Positions 24,389-37,319 of a DNA stretch of 64,000 nt are shown piece after piece. The stretch covers positions 55,739,177 to 55,803,176 of the forward strand of contig CM048839.1 in the NCBI GenBank assembly GCA_026545765.1, read 5' to 3'. Each line of letters opens with the position of its first letter. Position 1 is the stretch's first letter. This DNA is from Plantago major (Eukaryota > Streptophyta > Magnoliopsida > Lamiales > Plantaginaceae). The translations under genes and the position numbers were made by a program. Below the pieces are notes generated by a model. The model was not told the DNA's origin. It saw only the letters and a program-made list of their open reading frames with translations, and did no database searches.

Positions 24389-25665
24389 TGATGTGCTCAA
24401 ATTACTACTTGGAAAACAAGTAGAAAGCAGTTGTTGTAAACAGACAATGCTAACCACATAATCGTTCGCCAATGAATTAATCAAGCTACGTAGCAGTGAG
24501 AGTAAACAGATACTTGCCAGTAACAGTTTGATTGATGATTTTGTATACCTCTAACTAAATTGACTAAAGCTAAGATTTCGATTAACAATGAAAGAAAGAT
24601 GAATACAGTAGCAAGATCCAATTATGCTAATTCGAACTAGGGATAACACTCATATTTGTCACACGGTTGTTGTACAGTAAATCAATCAATTCGATTCAAC
24701 CAATTGTTCTTAGAATATATTATACGGGAGAAATCGTGAGTCGTCAATTCACGATCCTTAAACATGAACAATTTAGAGAATTTAATACGGACTTATCGAA
24801 TTGAAGGTTTTTACGAAGATTTTATACGAGACTAACCTATAAGAGTGATTTGATAAACCCTAGAACGAATATGCATAATCTTCGCATACTACTGTATTCA
24901 AAGGTGTTTAGCTACTCATAATTGATAATTGCGTACAGAGATTCATGGTAATAATCATACGAAACATAGATGAGAAACTCGCATGCAATAACATACAATT
25001 CAATCGATAAAGATAAAGAACGAATTGTAAAGAAGAAAGCAATAGAGAAATCAATACCAATAATCCTGATGTGTAAAATCAATGAATAACCAAGCTCCAA
25101 AGATGTCTCTATGTCAATGTCTGAATCTAGGAGCTTTTTTCAAAACTAGGTTAAACAGAGTCTCCGAAAGAGAACCCAATTCTAACATTATAAGGAAAAC
25201 AAAATAATTCCGCAGACGCCTCTCGCCGCGGCACGCTTAATTGGTCCGCCGCGGCGAGCCTTCTTTTATCGAGATATATATATATAATTTGCGCCGCTCG
25301 CCGCGGCGGGGAATAACACTGGGCCGCGGCGAGCCTATCTTCTCCAGAATTATATGGCTTCGCAGAATCACGCCGCGGCGAGCCAAGAGACTGGGCCGCG
25401 GCGAACTAGTCAGATTTGGTGTTTCTTTCTGCTTCTTCTATACGACGAGGCGGCCTTCAAGAATACTTCGGATTGTGATTTCTTCACTTGATTCACATCT
25501 AGCAAAGTCGTCATTACTCCAAACGTACCTAAAGGACAAAAACCTACAAAACACAAACAAGAAACCAAGCATAAAAACGCACTAAAATAATATAAAACTA
25601 AGGTCAAAGACTAACAAAAGACGGTTAAAAAGGACCAAATGAGACGTTAGAATATTGTCTCATCA
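24389..25665 (-). repeat. 5' LTR of Gypsy A (1277 bp)
   Basis: Direct repeat of 16292-17626. It keeps the GCCGCGGCGAG blocks (25225-25405) and a short AT run, so it is probably closer to the ancestral LTR. Confidence 0.93.
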
Positions 25666-25805
25666 CTATCTCCTCTTTAGAGACCTTTCAGAAACCTTGA
25701 TAGATGGTCGCAACTTTGATGGTTTCTAAATAATTGCATTCTGAGAGTTGTTGTCTTTCTAATCAAGACAAACTTATGCAGTTTTCTTGAGTCTTCGTGT
25801 CTTCA
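25666..25805 (-). repeat. 3' LTR of Copia A, second part
   Basis: Starts with the second CTATC and continues the LTR of Copia A after the Gypsy A insertion. It matches about 40145-40260 up to CGTGTCTTCA, where a CACTA fragment begins. Confidence 0.85.
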
Positions 25806-26729
25806 CACTACAAAAATGCAGAACATGGCGGATAGATCCGTCGCTCTGACTATCATCGCCTGGCGACGGATCGACGGATAAAAATCCGTCGCCCCCTGAA
25901 GCTAATGGCGACGGATAAATCTCCGTCGTCCAATTCGTGACGGAGTGGACGACGGATTGACCTTTTTTTTTTTAAAAAAAAAAAATGATTATGGGGCGAC
26001 GGATAGATCTATCCGTCGCCCCAAAAAAAAATAAAATCCGTATCTGAATTTTATATTCAGTATCTGGATTAATCCGGCGATGGTGGTGCGGTGGTGGCCG
26101 TGGGGGGGCGGTGGGTGTGGTGCTGGGGGTGGTGGGGGTGGAAGGGTGGTGGTGGTGGTGGAGGAGATGGTGGTGGTGGCAGGGTGGTGGTGGTGGAGGA
26201 GATGGTGGTGGTGGCAGGGTGGTGGTGCGGTGGTGGTGGGAGTAGAGAGGTGGTGGTGGTGGAGATGGTGGTGGAGGAGGATGGTGGAGGAAAGGAGGTG
26301 GTGGAGGAGATGGTGGTGGTGGAGGATGGTGGTGGTGGCAGGGTGGTGGTGGTGGGAGGAGAGAGGTGGTGGTGGTGGTGGTGAGATGGTGGTGGAGGAA
26401 AGGAGGTGGTGGAGGAGATGGTGGTGGTGGAGGATGGTGGTGGTGGGAGGAGAAAGGTGGTGGTGGTGGGAGGAGAAAGGTGGTGGAGGAGATGGTGGTG
26501 GTGGAGGATGGTGGTGGTGGGAGGAGATGGTGGTGGTGGAGGATGGTGGTGGTGGGAGGAGAAAGGTGGTGGTGGGAGGAGGAGGAGAGGAGAAGTAGTG
26601 GAGAAAAGGAGGTGGTGGAGGAGATATATTATATTTTTTTTAGGTTTTTAGCGACGGATAGATCTAGATCTATCCGTCGCTAATTTTTTTTTTTTTTTAA
26701 TTTTCCGGCCTTGTAGCGACGGATAAATC
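25806..26729. mobile_element. Right-truncated CACTA element, same family as 20296-21518
   Basis: Begins CACTACAAAAATGCAG after TCA. It has the GCGACGGAT subterminal repeats, an AT-rich segment and a long GGT-rich array in the same order as the first copy. At about 26729 it breaks within GTAGCGACGGATAAA and passes directly into internal Copia A sequence. The right terminal repeat, the rest of the Copia A LTR (about 220 bp) and its polypurine tract are missing. Confidence 0.85.
26078..26628 (+). repeat. GGT/GGA-rich minisatellite in the second CACTA element
   Basis: About 550 bp of GGT and GGA units, including repeated GGAGGAGATGGTGGTGG and AGAGAGGTGG segments. It has the same strand polarity as the array at 20719-21292. 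Confidence 0.92.
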
Positions 26730-27042
26730 TATTGTATTCTTTACTTTAATTCTTAAGATCTTCAAATTATAATTAAAGTGCAGAAAGTAAACATTGTCCA
26801 AATCACGAGTTGTGATTTTTGCTGATAAGAGCATTTGAAGATCTTCAGAGGGGTACATTTCAATACAGATGAACTTCAGCAAACACAAAGTGAAATTACA
26901 AGTATAAAAGAATACAATAGATGTTAGCTAAGAAAGCTTGGTCTTCATACTTGTTCTTCTTCTTCATTCTCCAGAAACTATGACTACCACTCTGCATATT
27001 TCCTGATATCATCTTGGTAGTTTAGCAGCATAGTTCTTACTT

Positions 27043-30000
27043 TCATTTCCACCTTCCTTGACACTTGGAATTCCTTGTTGTATCCCATCTCAGGATTTGT
27101 CTTGTCAAAGTGAGTAGCATAGATATGCCTACCCATAGCCAGGCATGTTCTATCCTCAGGTCAGAGAAGTTGTGTCTCTCACAAACCTTCCTCAGATAGT
27201 CTAAATCTCTGTCATATTGTTCCTTATCCAAGAAAAAGTATTCATAGGTATGGATCCCAAGCTTTGGTCTCTTGGTGATTCCAAACCCAGTGGCACTCTT
27301 CTGGATAGCAACTGCATCTGGTCTTACAAATGGGCATGCATCTCTGAGCTCCTTCTTAGCCGCCATTCTTCTGGTTTTGATCTCAAAGTTGATCCAGAGA
27401 AGAGCATTATTTCTAGCCATTGCACCAGAATTCTTATCTTTGTACTCTTCTTCTCTGAATACAAACATTTGATCTAGGATGGACTCAGGGATGTTTGAGT
27501 TGGCACGTAGGTTCTCAAGCTTTATTACCCAAAAACCATTCTTCTGGTGGATGACATTTTGCATAGATTGATCATTGCTTGTCTTTCCCCATGGAATGAT
27601 TGCTGAGGCTTCTTGAAATGCCTTGAGTTTTTCAGCTCTTTCTGAGAGTCTTCTCTCAGTCCTTGCTTGCCTTGATCTTGAAATCTTTTTGCTTCCTGAG
27701 GAACTAGCATCTTCTAAGTTCATTGTTCTGCCAAAAGGTGTCTTGGCATGTAGAGGTTTAGTTGCAATAGGTGGTGGTGGTTGAGACTCAGTGTTAGTCT
27801 CACTATTGCTCCTTTGTCTTTTTTCTGATGAGAGGTTTTTCTTCTTCCTCCTCTTCATCATCATTGTCTTCATCCAATCTTTCAGGAATCAGACTTCCTC
27901 TGCAGGCTCTTTGTATGTCAGAGAGGTTCCTTGGTTCCTCTGCAGAGAGCTGGTTTACTAAGGAATCAACTTTCCTCTTGGATCTGATTTGCCTTGGTGG
28001 AGACACAATCACCATTTGCTACCCTTTCTTTTTTGTAGGGGGTTTCTTCTTAGGTTGAGAATGTTCCCCTTGTTCCCCCTGTTGAAGTTGTCTCTGTCCT
28101 TCTCCCTTAGCCATGTGTTGATCTTCTTCAATGAGCTGGGCCTGAAGTTGATAAGCTAGAGTCTCATTTATATTGTCAGTAAGCTTACTCAGAGAAGAGA
28201 AGCTTTCCTGCATCTTTTGTTGATCAACTTGCAGGTTGTGGAGAAGTCCAGTTTCTGGGTGATTATCTTTTCCAGCAACTTGGATTGCTTAGCAACAGCT
28301 GTAAGTGCAGCCTGTGCTTGTTGGAGAGCTGTGTCCACCTTCTTGTTCTCTTACTGGTGTCAAGTCTTTCTGAGTGATGACAAGACTTGCTGTCCTTTTA
28401 AGGACAACTTCCATGAAGTCCTTCAGTGAGGGGTTCTCAACATTCAAGATCCTTCTATTCTCATTGTTGAGGGCTAAAATGAGATCAGCAATGTATTGGG
28501 TTCTGGACGTCCCCAATGCTTTCAAAACTCCCATGGTTGCTGGGTTAGGCTCATCTGGATTGATAATATGCCTCTTCCAGCCAGATACCATGTGCTTCTC
28601 AATCAGTCCTCCTGATGACCAACTTTGGGATAAGTTTCTATCTGGTCTATCTTCTTTACTATCACTAGATAGACTTATATGATAGTCAGCTCCTTCCTCA
28701 TCTTCAAGTCCAGCAACCCTTTCAAGTTCTGGCTCTGGAGCTATTGACTTTCCCTTGGCCTTTCTGAGAAGTTGCTGTTCCTTTTCATAAGCTTCTTGAG
28801 TTTCAGCAACCTCCAGTCTTCTCTTGTCTTCTTCCACTTTCTTAGCCACAACTGCTAGTAGTTTGCTGGGGTCAGCAAGCTGGGATTGAGTGGAAGGTGG
28901 AACTGCTTGTGTTGTTGTAGCTCTGACATCAGCTTCCAAAATAGCTCTTGATGCAGCTTTCTGAGCCTCTTCTTCAACAGTTTTCTGAAGAGACTCTTGT
29001 AGAGATTGTGCTCTTCTTTTCATTTCTTCACTATCTAGCAATGGTGCTAGACTAGCTACTGCAAGTTCAGTTGTTTGCTGAACCTTACTTTGAAATTGCC
29101 TCCCAGACTCAGCATTTTCAGCTGTCTGATCCTTGGCAGGTGATGCTTGCCTTTGGGGTGACTCAGAAACCTTCTTGCTTTCTAAAGGTGCCTTAGAGTG
29201 GGAGGGAGAATTATTTTGATCTTTGTTTTCATTCCCAGTGTTGGGATTGCCAACACCTCCAGCTCCAGGATTATTTGGGAGTCATCATCCCCATCATCTT
29301 TATCATCCTTATTCTTTGGCTCACCAGAGGAAGGCAGATCTTCCAGATTGTTTTCATCAACTTCCTTTGCCTCTTCTTCCTCACCATCACTAAGTATCTG
29401 GATGATTGGTGGCTTGCTGGAAACTTCTTCTTCTTCATTGTCTCCAGTTAAGTTCTTGTGAAAGATTGGCATATTTGGATTTGTAGCCAACTCTTTCTGA
29501 ACAGAAGGAGGTGCTTGCTGGAACATACTCTTTAGCCTTTTACTTACTTCATATTCAAAGGATGTCTTCATAGTCTCATGGAAAGAGTAGCTTCCTTTAG
29601 GCAAGATGGCATTTACATAAGTCTCCAGCTGCAAAACTCCACTCCTTTTGTCTTGGTTGTCCAGGAGAGATGCTAGCTGAGAGAGTGACATGGTTCTGAT
29701 CTTTTGCCACTTCTTGAAATGCTTGATGATCTTAGGCATAGCATTCAGTTGGAACAAATGATAGGGCCTGTTCCTTATCTGAGTGGAGACAGGTACATCA
29801 ATGTTCTCTTGAGCCTATTGTTCACAAGAGGCTCTTGCTCTTTTTGAGCTTCAACAAGCTCTGTTACTGGTGTTGCTTGTTCAGCAACAATCTCCTGAAT
29901 AGGAGTCTCTTGATTGATCTCCTGTTCTCTGACAGGAGATGTAGGTTTCTGAACCTCTTGGTTCACTTGTTCTTCATCTATCTTTTTACTTGAAGTCTGC

Positions 30001-31679
30001 TGGGCCACAGCAGGGTTGGCAGCTTCAAGTGCTGGGCCACAGCAGGGTTGGCAGCTTCAAGTTCTTGCTCAGGGTTGCTAATGTTATCCCTGTTGTCTTG
30101 CTCTTCCTCTTCTTCTATCACAAGGTTATTCCCTTCTGTGAAATGATCCACAGTTGTGCTCATTCCTTGGACATTTTCAGGAATGATCTCTTGATTTTCA
30201 GGATTGATCTCCTGTAACCTTTCCAGGTTAGTTGGAGATTGAGCCTTGTTTGAATGAGTGTGCTCACTGGATTTTGCCTTGTCTTGAGATCTCTGAATCT
30301 CTTCTCCAGCAAGCTCCTCAGCTATCATGAAAGGCTGTACATGATCTGCATCACCCTCAAGAATGTCAATATCCGTCATTAGGTGGTCTTCAGCAATCTT
30401 CCACGCTTCACTAGTCTCTGCAACCCTTGGTTGTGCTGGAGGACTAGGAGTGTCAGCAACCACTATTTCTACCAAGTTGTCTTGGTTTTCTCCTAAGTGT
30501 GCCGATGCATTAAGGATGGCTGCATCATCCTCAGTATCATCTTCTAGGTTGCTGGGTTGGGCTAGTTTCTGAGAAGCTACACCACTCAGAGAGGGTGTCT
30601 TCTTTGTCTTCTTGACCCTCTTGGTCTTTGGAGCATCCTTCTCTCCCTTGATTTGCTTCCTTTTCTTGCTTATTCCGGAAGCTGAAGAACCGGCAGTCTG
30701 AGAGCTCTGAGCTCTGAGCTTATTTTGGTGCAGGGAGTAGAAGTACTTGTTGATTAAGCAGCTTCTGTGGACTTCAACTGGGTTTCTGGGCTTGAGTCCC
30801 AATCTCTCCAGCAACCAGCAGACCTTCAGCCCAAACTTGATGTTTCCAACTGGGGAAACCATCTCAGCATCCTTATCCTGCTTTACTTTGAAGTTTCTGG
30901 CCATTTCTACAAACTTGATGTAAATGTACTTAGCCCAGTTAAAAGTGGTGTCCTTGGTTCTCAGCTTGAGCATCAGAGTCTAATGTTCCCAGTTGATCAG
31001 ATCAACTCCTCCATCATTGGAGAACACGCACTTATCAAGGATGAGTGCCAGCAAGCTCCATCCTTCAGAAATCATTCTCCTTCTCATGTTTGGCTGGTGG
31101 AGCCCCTACTTCAGCATCCTCATTTCTGATTTATGAGTACATCTCCTGTACTCCATCTCTTTCATTCTCATCTTCAACATCCACAATAAAGACTTCTCCT
31201 GTCTTAGGAATGTTGAAGGATTCAACAAAGCTCTCCCATCTGAGCTTGATTTCATGTCCTTGAACCTTAGTGTTCAGAGTGCATTTTCAGCACCCTCGTC
31301 CTCTTGGGGTTCAACAACATCTGAGTTATTGAAAAATTTCAATTACATCCATTACTGATAACCCAGTAGGGACTACAAAGGCGAAGTTAAAAATTCCAGT
31401 CGTCTTCATACAGTCTATCACCTCCTTGGTCTCAGCCTGTGTTCCGATACCGGAACCCATGAGGTATTCCTCCATAGCCGCTCCTCCCCAATGCATCTGT
31501 GTTGTACAGGGCTTCTCGTGCCACTGTGTAAAATCGAAATCGCCTGTGAATTTGCCTTTGGTAATTACAACCTTCTTTACCGATGATTCGGTGGTGGTTG
31601 CTACCGGAGCAGGTGGTGGAAGTTGGGCGGATGATGCGCCTTGAGACTTGGTACCCTTGGTGATTCTCTTAGGTGCCAT
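27043..31679 (-). pseudogene. Extra 3' ORF of Copia A (large, coiled-coil, conserved C-terminus)
   Basis: Start at 31679 (MAPKRITKGTKSQGAS). Successive minus-strand frames are 31679-31326, 30973-29978, 30008-29775, 29757-29182, 29041-28289, 28213-27803 and 27873-27043, broken by small frameshifts and stops; original length about 1,500 residues. The N-terminal part holds VNWAK-like text (FNWAKYIYIKFVEMA). Next come a Lys-rich basic patch (KRVKKTKKT), long acidic and Gln/Glu regions, and Ala/Glu-rich coiled coil (SEEMKRRAQSLQESLQKTVE). The C-terminal domain has NGFWVIKLENL, KKELRDACPF and DLDYLRKVCERHNFSDLRIE. The same C-terminus occurs in Copia D. No transmembrane segment was evident, so 'envelope-like' by position only. 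Function unknown. Confidence 0.75.
29998..30061 (-). repeat. 32-bp perfect tandem duplication in the Copia A extra ORF
   Basis: Two adjacent copies of TGCTGGGCCACAGCAGGGTT plus GGCAGCTTCAAG. The unit is not a multiple of three, so it shifts the reading frame of the extra ORF at this point. Confidence 0.95.
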
Positions 31680-31910
31680 TTATATAATAGTCGGATTAGA
31701 GAAAGGTTGGTAAGAGTGTTTTGTTTGTTTCTTCACTTTGGACTGTGAGTGTTTGCAGAGAAAAGAAAGAAAATTTTGCTAAAAATGTGCAAATGTTTGA
31801 GACTTGGATGAAAAAAATCCTTTTATGTCTCCGTTAATTTGTGCAAAAGTTACTTGCAACAATACATTCAAATCGCATTTTGTACGTATTGTACAGGTGT
31901 TTGCACTCCA

Positions 31911-31914
<4 letters not shown>

Positions 31915-31952
<38 letters not shown>
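31915..31952. repeat. (TC)19 microsatellite
   Basis: Uninterrupted TC run about 235 bp upstream (element sense) of the extra ORF start of Copia A. Confidence 0.93.
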
Positions 31953-31955
<3 letters not shown>

Positions 31956-32393
31956 AAATGGGACGTGCCCCACTACCTTTGTAACTGCCCACGTTCTAAT
32001 CTCAACCGTTGACAAAATAACACTTTTCACGCGACGACTTGGATTGCTTGTTCAACAATGATGATAAACAAATGGTAATGTGTCCGTTTAATGCAGCCGT
32101 TCAGAAAAACGTTTCAACTTTTGTCTCAAGTAACGTCAGCTTTCTGAGGCTCTTGAGTACAGATATCTCTGTACCAATTTTGTCATCATCTGGAGATTAA
32201 AATCTTAGCATTAAAATAGCAATTTTTTTGAATATATTTGACTATAGTTGACTCACAGTTTATCAGAAAACTATTGTAAGCCAATTTTCATCAATTTATG
32301 TTCCCCTCACTTAGTTGTCTCAACTTTTAGAACTTTGTGTGTGACTTTCTTTCTCAGAAAGCACCAACACCAATTCAGTGAGGTTTAGTCTTT

Positions 32394-32560
32394 GAGTGCC
32401 TGTCTCAGAGACCTACTTGGTATTTTGTTGTTTCTTATTCAGAAACCTTTTATGTGCATTTCTGAGTACCCGTCTCAGAAATTCCTACGAATACCTTTTT
32501 GAGTACCCGTCTCAGAAAGTTCCTAGGATACCTTTCTGAGTTCCCGTCTCAGAAAGTTCC
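32394..32560. repeat. Minisatellite with unit TGAGTACCCGTCTCAGAAA
   Basis: About four diverged copies of the core GAGTACCCGTCTCAGAAA followed by TTCCTA-rich spacers, about 45-70 bp apart. The CTCAGAAA word is also frequent in the LTRs of this family. Confidence 0.7.
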
Positions 32561-32599
32561 TTTAGTTAGGCATTGTTATTAGTCCAAGACTATGTCTTA

Positions 32600-35500
32600 G
32601 AGACAAAAACCTACCTTCTTGCAGAGGTTTTGTGAAGATGTCAGCAAGCTAGTCTTCAGTATCAACCTTGACAACTTCTATATTGCCCTTTTCAACATGA
32701 TCTCTTATAAAGTGATGTCTAACATTAATGTGCTTTTTGTTCTTGCATGAAACTTAGGATTCTATGTAATAGCGATAGCACTTGCGTTGTCACAAAATAT
32801 TGGGGTCTTTACTTCATTGAGCTCATAATCTCTGAGTTGTTGTTGTATCCACAAGATTTGTCAAGCACAACACCCAACAGCAATATATTCTGCTTTAGTG
32901 GTTGAAGTCGCAATTGAATTTTGTTTCTTGCTGAACCAAGATATCAATCTAGAGCCAATGAATTGACACGTTCCTGAAGTGCTCTTTCTATCAAGTAATG
33001 ATCCAGCAAAGTCAGCATTTGAGTAACCTACCAAATTCAATCCACTATCTTTTGGTTACCACAATCCAACTTCTACTGTACCTTTGACATACTTCAGAAT
33101 TTTCATTGCAATGTTGTAGTGTGACATCATAGGATTTGATTGAAATCTTGCACATACTCCATCTGCAAATTGAATATATGGTCTGCTTGCTGTGAGGTAC
33201 AATAGTGAACCAATGAGCTTTCTGTGCTTGTGTTCTTCAACACTTTTGTCATCTTGAGTATAGCTCATCTTAGTTCCAATGCTCATGGGTATCTTAGCAT
33301 TCTTTTCTGAAGGCTTAATGCCAAACTTGTTGAGCATGTCCTAAGCATACTTTGTTTGACTGATGAAGATTCCATCTTTTAGTTGTTTGACTTGCAACCC
33401 TAGGAAATAATTCATTTCTCCCATCATACTCATTTCAAATTTACTTTTTATGAGTTGGGCAAAGTTTTCACAAAGCTGCTTGTCTTTTAATCCAAAGATG
33501 ATATCATCCACATGTATCTGGACTAAAAGTAGTTTCCCATTATGGTTAAGTGTGAAGAGAGTTTTGTCAACTTCTCCTTTCTTAAAACCACTAGTCAGCA
33601 AGTACTTGGCTAAAGTATCATACCATGCTCTTGGAGCCTGTTTCAGTCCATATAGAGATTTCTGAAGTTTATAGACAAGCCTGCTTTCTGAGGGAACTTT
33701 AAAACGAGGTGGTTGATCAACATAGACCTCTTCACTTAGTTCACCATTCAGAAATGATCTTTTGACATCCATTTGGTAAACTTTGAAGTCCATGTGAGCT
33801 GCAAAGGCTAAGAATAGTCTGATTGCATCCAATCTTTCAACTGGAGCATAGGACTCATCAAAATCCAGACCTTTTGTTTGAGTAAATCCTTTAGCAACCA
33901 ACCTAGCTTTGTTTCTTGTGATTTCACCATTCTCATTCATCTTGTTTCTGAATACCCACTTGGTTCCAATAACTGAGGTACCTTCTTTGTAAGGAACTAA
34001 GTTCCAAACATTGTTTCTCTCAAATTGGTCTAGCTCTTCTTGCATAGCTCAGATCCAATTTTCATCTTTAAGGGCTTCCTCAATGGTTTTGGGTTCTATT
34101 TCAGAGATGAAGCAACCATAAAGTGAACTTGCTTGTTCAGCAATTCTTCTTCTGGTTCTTACTCCATCATTGATTGATCCAATCACATCTTTTGCTGGAT
34201 GGTCTTTTATCCATCTTCTTACATTCCTGGTATTATGTGGATCAATATCATCAAGATGATTGTTCATGGATTCATCAGACACTTGTTCAGTGTTTGAGAT
34301 ATCTGAGTTAGGATGATGATCACATGTATTAGGTTCAGCAACTTCTTCAATAAATTCTTCATTGCCTGGTTGTTGAGTATCCAGTGGGGAATTCATTTCT
34401 GAATTCTTAGCAGGAAATTCCTCATCATATATTAGAGTCATCTGGTTGTTACTAGGCCTTTCTTTTGGCTTTTCAACATCAGAGTCATCCTCAAATGTCA
34501 CAACAAGTTTCTTTCCATTTGAAGTGCCTTTCTTAGAATCCTTGATCATTAACTCTTTAAATCTCTTATGAAGGATAGTCTCAGCAACCTCTCCTTGCTT
34601 AGTTTCATAGAAAACAACATGAACAGATTCTTCAATCTTTTGTGTTCTTTTGTTGAATAATCTATAAGCCTTGCTATTTAGAGAGTAGCCAAGAAATATT
34701 CCTTCATCTTCCTTTGGTTGGAATGTTCTTAAGTATTCTTTGTCGTTGTTAAGAACAAAACATTTGCAACCAAACACTCTTAGATGTGTGATATTAGGGG
34801 ATCTTCCAACCAATAACTCATAAGGAGTCTTATCATGGAATTTGTTTATCAAACATCTATTTTGAGTGTAGCAAGCAGTGTTGACTGCTTCAACCAAATA
34901 GATTTCACTTATTTCAGTGTCAGCATGCATTGTTCTTGCTGCTTCTTTTAGGGTTCTATTTTTCCTCTCAGCAATCCCATTTTGTTGGGGTTTCCTTACT
35001 GAGGAAAGTTGGTGTTGTATACCTTTGTAGGTACAGAACTCCTTTATGTACTGATTAACAAATTCAGTGCCATGGTCAGTTCTTATGACATAAACCTTGT
35101 CATTTTTCATTACTTCTAGCTTATTTAGCAAGGAAGGTATCTCTTATGGTTTCTGACTTATGTTTCAGGAAGATTACCCAAGTGAACCTTGAATAATCAT
35201 CCACAACAACTAGACCATACTTTTTGCCTACATAACTGGTTACTGAGGACTCAAAGAGATCCATGTGTAGAGGTTTTGTACTTGAATGCCTCACTTTTGA
35301 CTTGAAAGAAGCCTTAGCCTGCTTTCCTAGTTGACATGCTGAGCATAAACCATCCTTTCTGAATGTCATACTGGGTAGACCAACAACCAGCTCTTTCTTG
35401 GATAGCTTGTTTAGAGTCTTGAAGTTCAAGTGGCTTAATCTTTTGTGCCATAGCCATTCAGTCTCCAGTGATGTTGATTGACTCACCATGAGGCATGTAT

Positions 35501-37217
35501 CAGTCTGAGCAGTTGTTCTATCAACAACATAAAGATTTCCTTTCCGCTTGGCAACCAATACTACCTGCCTTGACTCATTGTCAATCAGCTTGCATTCTTG
35601 AGACTTGATCTTCACCATGTAGCCTTTGTCAGTAAACTGACTCATGCTGAAAAGATTGTCATCCAAGTCTTGCACATAAAGTACTCCTTTGATAAGTGTG
35701 TTTTCAATCTGAACATCTCCCGTTCCTAGAGTAGGATGAGAGTCTCCTCCAACAAATCTTATTAGTGGACCATTTCTGACGGTCTTGTAGTTGAGCAGAT
35801 TTGCTTTGTTTCCTGTCATGTGCTTTCCACAACCACTATCAAAATGCCATACAGGCTCTGAATCAGCTCTTAGTGCTATGCTCTGATCAGTGACTAGGCT
35901 TTCTTCTATGTTGGAGTAACCTGGGTAGATTTCTTCTGTCAAGGCACAATGTTCCTTTTGTACTCCAAAATCAACAATTTCATGAGTGATTCCACATGCT
36001 TCATTTTCATCATAAGAATCCTCATCTTCAGAGCTTGATTCAATATCCAGTACGTCCAGCTGGATTTGTATCTTCTTTCTTTCTTCAGAAAGCAAAGCTT
36101 TCTGAGCTCTTCTGAAGTTTCTCTTTTCCTTTCTGTCTCCAAATTTTCCTTTAGTCAACAAGGGACAATCCTTTTTGAAATGTCCAGGTTGCTGACACTG
36201 GAAACACAAGTCATTTCCTACAGCAGGCACTTCTTGGGATGTACCTTTCCGAGGAGTCTTGTTCAGAGAGCTAGAGCCATATTGCAGGTTCTTGTAGGTT
36301 TGATAATTAGGGCCTAGATGCTTTTTCAGCTTCTCTTTGGCCTTTCTCCTTTCAATCTCCTGGCTAACAGATTTCCTCATATGTTTCACAGCTAAAGCAT
36401 GATCTTTAGGAGCTTCTTTAGAATCTTTCTTTTTAGAAACATTCTTGGTTACCAAAGCAACATTCTTCACTGTTTTAGCAGACATGATTTCTCTTTGCTT
36501 AGTTTCATAATTCACAGCTGCAAGATGTGAAAACAACTCTACAGGTGTGATGGATGGTATACACTAGTTGTAGTAGAAATTCTGAGTACTAGTCCACTCA
36601 TGGTTCAGACCTCTGATTATGGTTTTCACCCTTTCTGAGTCTGAGTACCTGTTTCCTTCTCCCGAGGCAGCCATTTCACTCATAAGAGTGGTGAATCTAA
36701 AGTCAAGCTCTTCAAGGCTTTCAGTTGGTCCTTGTTTAATGTTTTGGAACTTTAATTTTAGGAATTCCAACTTATTTTCCTTAGTTTGGGCTGTTACAGC
36801 ACAAAGCTCTTCTACAAGATTCCAAGCGTCTTTAGCAGTCTTGGCACCCCAAAGTTTACATTGGATGGTGTCATGAGTGGATCTGATTATGATATTCTTT
36901 GCTTGACCAACTAACCTAAATCTCTTAGCTTCTTCAGCTGTCCAGAGATCTCTGGGTTTTGGTTCCCACATGATTTTAGCAGTAGATCCAGGGGACTTGT
37001 CACCAGTAACATCCTTTTCAGGAGTTGCTGTTTCTTTTTCTTTTTCTTCTCTTACATCTGAAGTCAGATAGATGGTTTTGCTCTGAAGAATTCTGATAGG
37101 GCCTTCCTTGATTACAGTCATCATTTCATCACTGATGGCTTCTAAGTGGAGTAGCATGTTGTTCTTCCATTTTTTATAGTTTTCTGGCTTCAAAACTAGA
37201 GCATCTAGAACAGACAT
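32600..37217 (-). pseudogene. Copia A gag-pol, nearly complete with few lesions
   Basis: gag starts at 37217 (MSVLDALVLKPENYKKWKN; UBN2 core to about 36564). After one in-frame stop come a zinc knuckle CFQCQQPGHFKKDC, the protease HFDSGCGKHMTG and the GAG-pre-integrase finger (WHKRLSHLN, CSACQLGKQ). The integrase follows, with HMDLF, RTDHGTEF and NGIAERKNRTL, so all three acidic residues are present. A one-base frameshift lies at about 35121-35131. RT runs from 34045 ([30 protein letters not shown]) and RNase H to about 32600 with several stops. In-frame stops occur near 36564, 34049, 33341 and 33056. Domain order is Copia. It sits next to the Met-tRNA primer site. Confidence 0.93.
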
Positions 37218-37319
37218 CCTTCACACTCAAGAAACAAACTGATCAAGTGTAAAATTTTAGCACAATAAACTACACTTAAAGGGGATCCAGGTTCAGTGCC
37301 AAAGGTTAAAGAACCTCCG

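Larger units (their letters stand above)
31680..32600 (-). other. Copia A spacer between pol and the extra ORF
   Basis: Non-coding, with a TC microsatellite and the CTCAGAAA minisatellite described separately. It may hold the promoter or splice acceptor for the extra ORF; none can be assigned. Confidence 0.55.

Noticed and set aside
27043..31679. Possible introns in the Copia A extra ORF, for example at AATAG|GCTCAAG near 29830
   Set aside because: The flanking frames are explained by small indels. No donor-acceptor pair of similar size was found, unlike Copia D.
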